Positions 30,382 through 37,708 of a DNA stretch of 37,708 nucleotides are shown one piece after another (positions within the stretch are counted from its first letter, which is position 1; every line of letters begins with the position of its first letter). The notes under the pieces were generated by a model. That model had not been told where the DNA came from. It saw only the letters and a program-made list of their open reading frames with translations, and did not search any database. The DNA is from Natronomonas aquatica (GTDB taxonomy: Archaea; Halobacteriota; Halobacteria; Halobacteriales; Haloarculaceae). Both the position numbers and the translations under genes were made by a program. Location of the stretch: contig NZ_JAHLKM010000021.1 in NCBI RefSeq assembly GCF_024449025.1, positions 1-37,708 of the forward strand. The letters run 5' to 3'.

Positions 30382-33300
30382 ATGAATAATGGGGACGCCT
30401 ACACAGAACACACACCTACGGGACTTCTCAAGTTATCGTCGGAACTGAACCAGGCTAATTCGATTGAGGATGTTTCCGGCGTTGTTGTCCAGATGTTGGA
30501 TGTTAATTTTGATGCACCTCTCTCGGCGATTTGGGAGTTTGATGAAGAGGCAGGTGAGCTGTACCCAACCGCCGAATCAACCGAGGCTCAAAAGGTAATT
30601 GGCGATGCACCAGCCCTTCCACTTGATTCCCTCGCCGGGCGTGTTTATACACAGAACTGCCCAGAGGTGTTCGACGATGTCCGCGAGGCTGACGGCACAT
30701 ATAATTCAGACACCCCAATCCGGAGTGAGATTCTTGTGCCAATCTTGGATTTCGGCGTCTTGAGCGTTGGATCTACTGAGGTGGATGCTTTTACGGAGAA
30801 CGATTCAGAAGTGGCGAAACTCGTCGCCTCGAATCTTGAAGCTGCAATCTCACGAATCCGACAGCACGAGGAGCTACACGCAGAACGTGATTGGACACAC
30901 ACGTTGTTTGAAGCCGCTAATGACGCAATTTTCGTTAGTGATTCAGATGCGAATTTCGTACAAGTCAATCAGGCCGCTTGCGAATTGACCGGGTACAAGC
31001 GAGAAGAACTCCTCTCGATGCGCATCCCAGACCTTCACGAGGAGGTCGATTTACATGCGTATCGGGACTACCACGACCAAGTTCTAGCCGGCGAACCAGC
31101 AACCACTGAAGCAAAACTGCTTCGGAGTGACGACAGTAAAATCGACGTGGAGTTCTCAAACCGTCGTATCAAGCGAAATGAGGCGAGCTATATGCATACC
31201 GTCGCAAGAGACGTCACGGAGCAGCGGGAACGTCGGCGTCGCTTGGAGTCATTTAAGTCGGCTATCGAGAGTGCAACTGATGGGGTTGCTATCTTGGAGG
31301 ACGAAGTGTACACGTACGTTGATGAAACACATAGTGAGATGTATGGGTTTGAGGACAAAGACGAGCTACTCGGACAGACCTGGCGTGAGTTGTATACTGA
31401 TCCCGTCGAAGTCGAGCGTATCGAGGAGGAGGCTCTTTCGGCCCTGCGATCTGATGGAGAGTGGAGGGGTACTGTAACTGCCTCTCCAGAAGGCAGGGGA
31501 GAATTTCTGACTGAACTATCCCTGACACGCTTGGAAGATGACCGAATCGTCTGTGTTGTCCGTGACGTATCCGAAAAACATCGACGTAAAGAGGAGCTTC
31601 GAGAGAATGAACGGCGTTTTGACTCCGTATTCGAAGACTCCGGGATGTTGGTCGGATTGCTGGAAACTGATGGCGAGTTAACTGATGTGAACGAAACGGC
31701 GCTGGAGTACGTTTCACATGCTAAAGACGAGATTGTGGGGCAGCCGTTCTGGGAAGGAGAGTGGTGGTCGCATTCACAGGCCCTCGAAGAAGAATTACAA
31801 GATTGGATTGAACGAGCGGCCACTGGCGAGTATGTCAACTATCAAGCAGAACATTTGGATCAGGACGGTAACACTCGGTCTATTATAGGGACAATCCGTC
31901 CGGTGGCAGGCGAATCTGGAGTCGAATCACTTGTCATTTCTGGCCGTGATATAACTCCTCGCGAACAACGTCGTCGCGAATTAGAAACGTTCCAGCAGGC
32001 TGTCGAGGATGCGAAAGACGGTTTCGCCATCCTTGAAGATGGAGAATACACCTACATCGACGAGACGCATATTGATATGTATGGGTTTGATCATACGGAC
32101 CAACTCCTCGGAAACTCCTGGCGGATGCTCTATTCCGAAGACGAGATAGAACGCTTGGAGTCGGAAGCCTTCCCCGCTCTTCAGTCTGAGGGACACTGGC
32201 GGGGCAAAGTAACCGGATCCAGACCGGACGGGTCAACCTTCCCAGCTGAACTCTCTCTGACCATCATCGATGATGGCCCGTTGGTTTGTACTGTGCGGGA
32301 TGAAACTGCAAAACAGAAACGGCAACGTGAACTTGAAATTAAAGAGCAAGCGATCGACTCCTCAAACGTTGGGGTCATGATCACCGACCCACAGCGAGAG
32401 GATAATCCGATTGAGTATGTAAATGAAGGATTTACTGACATAACCGGCTACGAGGAGGAAGACGCCTTAGGTCGTAATCCACGTTTCCTCCAAGGGCCCG
32501 AGACAGATGCAAATGAAGTATCAAAGCTTCGAGAAGCGATTGGATCCGGTGAGTCAGTAACAGTAGAACTGAGGAACTATCGAAAGGACGGGCGTAAATA
32601 CTGGAATCGGTTGTCTGTCACGCCGGTCACTGACTCGGACGGTGCGCTCTCGAAATTTATTGGCATACAACAGGATGTTTCAGACCGAAGGCAACGGACC
32701 CGGAGCCTGACAGAACAGAATCGGAAACTCGAGTTGGTCCTTTCTGGAACGGACACTGGCATTGCAGAGTGGGATACTGAGACGGATAGTATCTCATTCG
32801 ATGAAACGCTTATCGATCTACTTGGCCATGATCCGGACAGCTATGAGGAGTTCCTACAGATCGTCGCCCCGGAAGACCGGGACTATATTCGTGGTTTACT
32901 AGAACAGGTCAGTGAGGGCAACGAACTATCTGCGGATATCAGAGTTGTTGATGCCAACGAACAAACAGACTATATTGCTGATTCACTAAAACAGGCCGGT
33001 GAGGGCAACGAGCTGTCGGCGGATTTCAGAGTTGTTGATGCCAACGAACAAACAAGATGGATACATACAGATGCTGTTCTGATACCCGACGATGAAAGCA
33101 GCAAGAGACTCGTCGCTATTGCGACAGACATTACGGAACAAAAACGGCGAGTTCGTCAGATTCAGCAGGAGCGGAAGCGATTTGAAATCCTCTCAGAAAA
33201 CCTTGAGGAATACGCCTTTGTACTTCTTGATTCCGATGGGCGGATCGACGGTTGGAACGACGGGGCTGCCGATATGTTTGGATATAATCAGGAAGCCGCG

Positions 33301-34941
33301 GTCGGTATGCCAGCAGCAGAATTACACCCTGAGCAGGAACAAAAGCATAGGATTGCTGATCGATTATTGAATCAGGCATCACTCGCAGGAGAAAGCACTC
33401 ACGAAGGACAACGAGTCCGTCAGGATGGATCTTCATTTCCTGTTGAAGTCTCATACGTCTCACTTCAAACCGAAGATGGGGAGTCCCTGGGATACGGGAT
33501 GGTCATTAGAGACCTTGCCAACCAGCGTCAGCAGCAGCGTAGGACGGAGCGGTTTGTCGAGGAATCGGTAGACGTTGTGTCCGTCTTAGACCGTGATGGG
33601 TGTTTCACCTACGTTAGCGGCTCTGCCGAACGAATTCTTGGGTATGACTCGACTCAGCTAGAACAAGAGAGTGTCTTCGATTACATCCGTCCCGAGGATC
33701 AGGAACGTGTAATGGAGGCATATTTTGCTGCTGTTGAGAATCCCGGCTCAACCGTTCAGCTAGAGTTCCAAGCACGAACTGGGACTAACGAGTGGATTAC
33801 CGTAGAAGCACGTGGAAGGAATCTATTCGATGATGAAGCGATTGGTGGGTTCTTACTGTATATCCGTGATATTACTGAGGTGAAAAGTCAGACGAAAAAA
33901 TTCGAATCCGTATTCAATCAGACGTTTCAATTGACGGGGCTAGTGGACCAGGGCGGTGAAATTATTGATTTAAACGAACCTCTAGCAGAGTTCGGCGGGA
34001 TACGGGTAGAGAAGGGCAAAGGTACGCCACTCTGGGAGTGTCCACTGTTTACCCATTCATCTGAAGTGCGAAATCAGATCAGACAGGCAGTTAATCAAGC
34101 GGCATCGGGGTCGCTTGTTCGGTTCAACGTGGAAGCAGAAGGCGTTGATGGACTCGCTAGCTTCGACTTCTCAATCAAGCCGATTTCGAACCAACGTGGG
34201 GAGCTTAGCTTCTTGGTGTTCGAGGCACGGAATATCACGGCTCAACAACAACGGCGGCGACACGTCCAGGTCCTCCACCGGATTATGCGACATAATATCC
34301 GAAATGACTTGACGAAGCTTAGGGGGTACGTCGATTTACTTAAATCAGACACGGATACAGACACTCGTGAACAGCGGGCAGCGACGATCCGAGAGATCCT
34401 CGACACGTGGGAAAAGATGGCAAACAAAAGTCGAGAGCTACAACATATTCTTACGGATGAAGGTAGTCCCAACTCATACCAGAGCGTTCATAAAATGATC
34501 GAGGAGGTACAAACAAAAAAACAGGAAGAACATACTGATCCAAGTGTTACGATTGCAACCGGACGCAATATACAGGCACAAATACCGAGTCAGCTTGATA
34601 GAGCTATTTCTGAACTCATCGAGAATGCCATCGCGGCAAGCGAGACGGACAACCACTCCGTCCAAATCAGTGCCTCGCAAACCGACGAACAGTGGGTAGA
34701 AATATCCGTTTCCGATACTGGGCCGGGAATCCCAGAGATGGAAAAGAGCCTCTTAGAAACTGGCGAAGAAACGCCGCTAAGTCACGGGCAGGGACTCGGA
34801 CTATGGATGGTACGGGCACTGGCGATTCGTGCCGGTGGGTCGATTTCAGTCGAAACATCCGATGGAGGGAGTAAAATCACACTGAAGATCCCGGCCAAAG
34901 TGGCTCAAGAGGACTCACGAGAACCAGGTATTACCTCTTAG
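30382..34941 (+). CDS. Giant sensor histidine kinase: GAF, nine PAS domains, HisKA-like/HATPase
   Basis: A 1519-residue cytoplasmic sensor without membrane helices. Order by eye: GAF (about 20-160), PAS1 (168), PAS2 (287), PAS3 (412), PAS4 (535), a LOV-like PAS5 (652), PAS6 (784), PAS7 (933), PAS8 (1056), PAS9 (1173), then the phospho-acceptor H1304 in RHNIRNDL and the ATPase boxes N1415 (ELIENAIAAS), D1445 (DTGPGIP) and GQGLGLWMV. PAS2/PAS4 and PAS3/PAS9 are similar pairs, which implies internal duplication. PAS5 has GRNPRFLQG, the LOV motif with Pro700 instead of the photoactive Cys. PAS6 contains a 29-residue tandem copy (834-862 and 863-891). It would autophosphorylate and pass phosphate to the next gene, 5 bp downstream. 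Codon use is AT-richer than the rest of the window. Confidence 0.93.
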   Translation: MNNGDAYTEHTPTGLLKLSSELNQANSIEDVSGVVVQMLDVNFDAPLSAIWEFDEEAGELYPTAESTEAQKVIGDAPALPLDSLAGRVYTQNCPEVFDDVREADGTYNSDTPIRSEILVPILDFGVLSVGSTEVDAFTENDSEVAKLVASNLEAAISRIRQHEELHAERDWTHTLFEAANDAIFVSDSDANFVQVNQAACELTGYKREELLSMRIPDLHEEVDLHAYRDYHDQVLAGEPATTEAKLLRSDDSKIDVEFSNRRIKRNEASYMHTVARDVTEQRERRRRLESFKSAIESATDGVAILEDEVYTYVDETHSEMYGFEDKDELLGQTWRELYTDPVEVERIEEEALSALRSDGEWRGTVTASPEGRGEFLTELSLTRLEDDRIVCVVRDVSEKHRRKEELRENERRFDSVFEDSGMLVGLLETDGELTDVNETALEYVSHAKDEIVGQPFWEGEWWSHSQALEEELQDWIERAATGEYVNYQAEHLDQDGNTRSIIGTIRPVAGESGVESLVISGRDITPREQRRRELETFQQAVEDAKDGFAILEDGEYTYIDETHIDMYGFDHTDQLLGNSWRMLYSEDEIERLESEAFPALQSEGHWRGKVTGSRPDGSTFPAELSLTIIDDGPLVCTVRDETAKQKRQRELEIKEQAIDSSNVGVMITDPQREDNPIEYVNEGFTDITGYEEEDALGRNPRFLQGPETDANEVSKLREAIGSGESVTVELRNYRKDGRKYWNRLSVTPVTDSDGALSKFIGIQQDVSDRRQRTRSLTEQNRKLELVLSGTDTGIAEWDTETDSISFDETLIDLLGHDPDSYEEFLQIVAPEDRDYIRGLLEQVSEGNELSADIRVVDANEQTDYIADSLKQAGEGNELSADFRVVDANEQTRWIHTDAVLIPDDESSKRLVAIATDITEQKRRVRQIQQERKRFEILSENLEEYAFVLLDSDGRIDGWNDGAADMFGYNQEAAVGMPAAELHPEQEQKHRIADRLLNQASLAGESTHEGQRVRQDGSSFPVEVSYVSLQTEDGESLGYGMVIRDLANQRQQQRRTERFVEESVDVVSVLDRDGCFTYVSGSAERILGYDSTQLEQESVFDYIRPEDQERVMEAYFAAVENPGSTVQLEFQARTGTNEWITVEARGRNLFDDEAIGGFLLYIRDITEVKSQTKKFESVFNQTFQLTGLVDQGGEIIDLNEPLAEFGGIRVEKGKGTPLWECPLFTHSSEVRNQIRQAVNQAASGSLVRFNVEAEGVDGLASFDFSIKPISNQRGELSFLVFEARNITAQQQRRRHVQVLHRIMRHNIRNDLTKLRGYVDLLKSDTDTDTREQRAATIREILDTWEKMANKSRELQHILTDEGSPNSYQSVHKMIEEVQTKKQEEHTDPSVTIATGRNIQAQIPSQLDRAISELIENAIAASETDNHSVQISASQTDEQWVEISVSDTGPGIPEMEKSLLETGEETPLSHGQGLGLWMVRALAIRAGGSISVETSDGGSKITLKIPAKVAQEDSREPGITS
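32881..33054 (+). repeat. In-frame tandem duplication (2 x 87 bp) within PAS6
   Basis: The units 32881-32967 and 32968-33054 encode DYIRGLLEQ... and DYIADSLKQ..., each 29 residues and each ending VVDANEQT. The copies differ at several codons (e.g. ELSADIRV against ELSADFRV), so the duplication is not brand-new. It lengthens PAS6 between its helical and last strand regions. Confidence 0.9.
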
Positions 34942-34946
34942 ACTAT

Positions 34947-37661
34947 ATGACTCACAACGGAAAAACAAAGATTTTGATCGTTGAGGATGACCAGAATTTA
35001 GCTGAACTGTATGCAGAGTGGCTCGCAGACGATTATGTAGTCGAAACCACGTACTCTGGCGAAGAGGCCTTGGAAGCGTTCGATGCGGCTGTTGATATCG
35101 TCTTTTTGGATCGGATGATGCCCGGAATGTCCGGCAGAGAGGTTCTCACCCGACTCAGACAACATGAGTCGAAATGTCAGGTAGTTATTGTCTCTGCGGT
35201 GACACCGAATTTCGATATCGTCAAAATGGGGTTCGATGCGTATCTCGAAAAGCCAGTCGAGCCTGACGACCTCGAAGACGCTATTTCACAGATGCTGACT
35301 CGTGCAGAGTATAATGAAGATCTCCAAGAGTTGTTCTCGCTCATAGAACGTCAGTCGACTTTGGAAGCCGTAATGGACGGTGAGTCGCTTGAAACAAATC
35401 CAAAATACCAGACACTCACGGACCAAATCGCAGAACTCGAGAACAAAGTAGACCGATATCTCCAGAATCTGCCAGATAGAGACTTTCGGGTGGCTATTGA
35501 GCGTCTACAACGGACAGCAGCAGAACGAAGAGAACAACAGCAGTACCAGTCGCTTACCCAAGACGTATTAGACACATCGAAGGAAGGGGTCGTTGTAATT
35601 GATCCCGACGGACAAGTGGTGTGGGCGAACGAGACGACTGAAGAGTTACTCGGGATTAATAGAAACAACATCCAGGGAGATGATTATGACCGGATTGCTG
35701 CTGAATCCTATCAGGAGTACACCTCGGGAGATCAGACACTATCTGATCTCGTAACACATTCTCTGAAAAATATGACTGCTGAAATCGAAGCCACTATCTG
35801 TATCCCTAGAACGGCTTCAAAACAGCAGCAGTGGCTGGAATATTGGAGCGGACCGATTCAAACAGGTCTCTACGCGGGCGGACGGATCGAACACTATTAT
35901 AACATCACAGAGAGATACACGTACGAACAACAACTCGAAGACCTGCATGCGGTCTCCCGTGAGCTAATGACAGCGGGTTCGGAACGTAGTATCGGAGAGA
36001 CCGTTGTGACTGCTGCAGTCGATGAGATCGGGTTTGAGTTTGCCGGTGTTTACACACGGGAAACGGATACTGGAGAGTTGTCTCCAATTGCACACTCGTC
36101 AAATGAGAACACTGCCGGGATTGAGCTGCCCACTGTCTCCGAAGGAGACACGCCAGTTTGGACGACCTATGTGACCCGAACAGAACAATTGGCTCCCGAA
36201 GACGTGGCGGATACTTGGTCAAGCCAGTGGCTGGCGGAGGAGTTCTCGTCGTGGCGACTCTACTCACTAGAATCGAAAGGAGTCCTGCTTGTAGGGATGA
36301 CGACTACACCAGAGCTCCCTTCAAGAAAAAATAAATTAGCAAAAACACTAGCAGCAAACGCAGCAAGCGCATTTGAACGAGTAGAACAAGAAGCTACCCT
36401 TCGGGAACGAGACCAGCGATTAAACAAACAAAACAAACAGTTGACACGGCTAGATCGGATCAATACACTGATACGGTCAATAACTGCCACGGTTATCAGC
36501 GCAAATACACGCGAAGAAATGGAGCAAGAGGTCTGTTATGCTCTGGCTCAACTGGATCTGATTAGTGGGGCGTGGATCGGCAAAAAAGATGTTAGTACGA
36601 ACACGATCGAGCTTAGATCCAAGACAAAGTCGCTCACATATCAAAAAGTGGAGAGTAGTGGTGCTCCAGCGGACAACGCTAGCCAACGTAGTCCCACCGA
36701 AATTCCGCCTGCTGAACGAGCATACAGGATTAAAGACTCGGTCGTAGAGGGCGATTTAATGACCACCCGTTCCGAAACACAGTGGGAACAAGAAGCATTA
36801 AAAAATGGCGTCAGTTCGATCGTAGCTGTGCCACTACAGAGCGAATCTTCTGTCCTCGGCGTATTAGAGGTCCATTCCAAACTGCCAAACGCCTTCGCCG
36901 AAGAAGAGGTGACCGCTCTTACAGAGCTCGGTCAAATAATAGGGCACGGAATATCATCAATCCGTCAAAGAATTGCGCTTCTATCAGGTGGTGGTACAAC
37001 GCTTGAAATCCGATTAAACGACGATACTGGCCTTTCAACTCTTGTTTCGAACATGGACGCGGATCTTGAGGTTTTAAATATATTGAGTGACTGCCCGTAT
37101 GATCTCGTATTTGCTGAACTGACAGGCGATGACGTGACTTTTGAGGCGTTCGAAGCTGCTGGTTTTGACCCAGAGACGGTTGTTTTGAGCGACTCTCCAA
37201 GTGGCATCTACTGTAAAATACCGGTACGGAATAGCGCCCTTGGTGACAAGCTGACCAAACAAGGGGTTGCAATAAACGAGATCACCAAGGCATCGGAACC
37301 CAGCGAGATTGTTGTCTCAGTAACTGTTCCGTTCACGACCGACGTCGGAGAGTATCTGAGTTCACTTCGGGAGGACTACAACGAACTCACTTTACTATCC
37401 AAACTGGATACTGAACGAAAGGACACCGATTCGTCTTTATTTGCACGCCTTGATGAGGCTCTTACCGCTCGTCAAAAAGAAGTCCTGCAGACGGCTCTCT
37501 ACGCAGGGTATTTTAATTGGCCACGTGATACAGATTCGACGTCGATTGCGAAGACTCTCGGCATTGCACAGTCGACATTCAACCAACATCTTCGGGCTGC
37601 TGAGTCTAATCTATTCACAGCACTTTATCAGGATCGCTCATCTGTAGAAGTCAGTACTTAG
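34947..37661 (+). CDS. Response regulator: receiver, HalX, PAS, GAF domains and Bat-type HTH_10
   Basis: A 904-residue regulator, the likely partner of the kinase 5 bp upstream. The receiver (about 1-125) has acidic pair E-D (VEDDQ), phospho-acceptor D55 in FLDRMMPG, and K in LEKPVEP. A HalX-like helical segment follows (about 125-190, with the LENKVDRYL coiled part), then PAS (about 205-320), two GAF-like domains (about 335-490 and 525-680), a bacterio-opsin-activator middle domain, and an HTH_10 at about 835-890 (LTARQKEVLQTALYAGYF, then STFNQHLRAAESNL). Bat proteins regulate genes in response to oxygen and light in haloarchaea, so phosphorylation probably controls DNA binding. GAF and PAS domains suggest it also senses signals itself. 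Target genes unknown. Confidence 0.92.
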   Translation: MTHNGKTKILIVEDDQNLAELYAEWLADDYVVETTYSGEEALEAFDAAVDIVFLDRMMPGMSGREVLTRLRQHESKCQVVIVSAVTPNFDIVKMGFDAYLEKPVEPDDLEDAISQMLTRAEYNEDLQELFSLIERQSTLEAVMDGESLETNPKYQTLTDQIAELENKVDRYLQNLPDRDFRVAIERLQRTAAERREQQQYQSLTQDVLDTSKEGVVVIDPDGQVVWANETTEELLGINRNNIQGDDYDRIAAESYQEYTSGDQTLSDLVTHSLKNMTAEIEATICIPRTASKQQQWLEYWSGPIQTGLYAGGRIEHYYNITERYTYEQQLEDLHAVSRELMTAGSERSIGETVVTAAVDEIGFEFAGVYTRETDTGELSPIAHSSNENTAGIELPTVSEGDTPVWTTYVTRTEQLAPEDVADTWSSQWLAEEFSSWRLYSLESKGVLLVGMTTTPELPSRKNKLAKTLAANAASAFERVEQEATLRERDQRLNKQNKQLTRLDRINTLIRSITATVISANTREEMEQEVCYALAQLDLISGAWIGKKDVSTNTIELRSKTKSLTYQKVESSGAPADNASQRSPTEIPPAERAYRIKDSVVEGDLMTTRSETQWEQEALKNGVSSIVAVPLQSESSVLGVLEVHSKLPNAFAEEEVTALTELGQIIGHGISSIRQRIALLSGGGTTLEIRLNDDTGLSTLVSNMDADLEVLNILSDCPYDLVFAELTGDDVTFEAFEAAGFDPETVVLSDSPSGIYCKIPVRNSALGDKLTKQGVAINEITKASEPSEIVVSVTVPFTTDVGEYLSSLREDYNELTLLSKLDTERKDTDSSLFARLDEALTARQKEVLQTALYAGYFNWPRDTDSTSIAKTLGIAQSTFNQHLRAAESNLFTALYQDRSSVEVST

Positions 37662-37708
37662 AATTTTCTCGAACCAGCGATCTGTATTGAGTGTGAGGCT
37701 GAAGAAGT

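Noticed and set aside
1-37708. CRISPR arrays, rRNA genes, complete insertion sequences
   Set aside because: I saw no regularly spaced repeats, no rRNA sequence, and no element with both ends and an intact transposase; the only transposase trace is the remnant at 9500-9658.

Overview
The window looks like chromosomal DNA of a halophilic archaeon (class Halobacteria). The grounds are strong acidic bias in the soluble proteins (many Asp and Glu, few Lys), GC-rich codons, archaeal information genes (MCM helicase, TFB), a HalX/bacterio-opsin-activator style regulator, and many genes with a TATA-like element centred about 26-27 nt before the start codon, as in leaderless haloarchaeal transcripts. 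I cannot assign a genus from sequence alone.

Layout. 1-602: tail of a heme-copper oxidase subunit III, a 43-residue membrane peptide and a subunit IV-like protein. 603-1030 has no gene but two perfect hairpins. 1031-8999 is dense with housekeeping and accessory genes: an ABC exporter, a 3-hydroxyacyl-CoA dehydrogenase, a VOC protein, a DUF420 membrane protein, two GT4 glycosyltransferases, an FAD synthase (RibL type) overlapping a JAMM protease-like gene, and small proteins. 9146-11339 is a scar: a uracil-DNA glycosylase gene carries a nonsense codon and has lost its middle, replaced by about 1.77 kb of lower-GC DNA with a transposase tail and three small ORFs.

11372-22070 is an information-processing block: HIT protein, a MinD/ParA-like protein without its Walker lysines, an unknown 165-residue protein divergent from a TFB with a 23-bp palindrome between them, then a minus-strand operon led by mcm. 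The mcm ORF has 1960 codons because four inteins (527, 160, 184 and 391 residues) interrupt a normal 698-residue helicase within about 80 residues of the catalytic core. Downstream of mcm, in the same direction and tightly packed, are four proteins I cannot assign to a function (84, 112, 223 and 182 residues).

22070-29883 holds a P1B-type ATPase lacking the usual metal-binding cysteines, a small protein, tRNA-Pro(UGG), a BofA-like protein, an MFS carrier upstream of a DEAD/DEAH helicase, and a tandem universal stress protein. 29884-37708 is visibly AT-richer and carries a two-gene signalling unit: a 1519-residue GAF plus nine-PAS histidine kinase, including a LOV-like domain without its photoactive cysteine and an in-frame 29-residue duplication, followed 5 bp later by a receiver-HalX-PAS-GAF-HTH_10 regulator that could take the phosphoryl group and bind DNA.

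The strongest candidates for undescribed biology are the mcm-linked gene set, the multi-intein mcm with an HTH-containing intein, and the giant multi-PAS kinase/Bat regulator pair.
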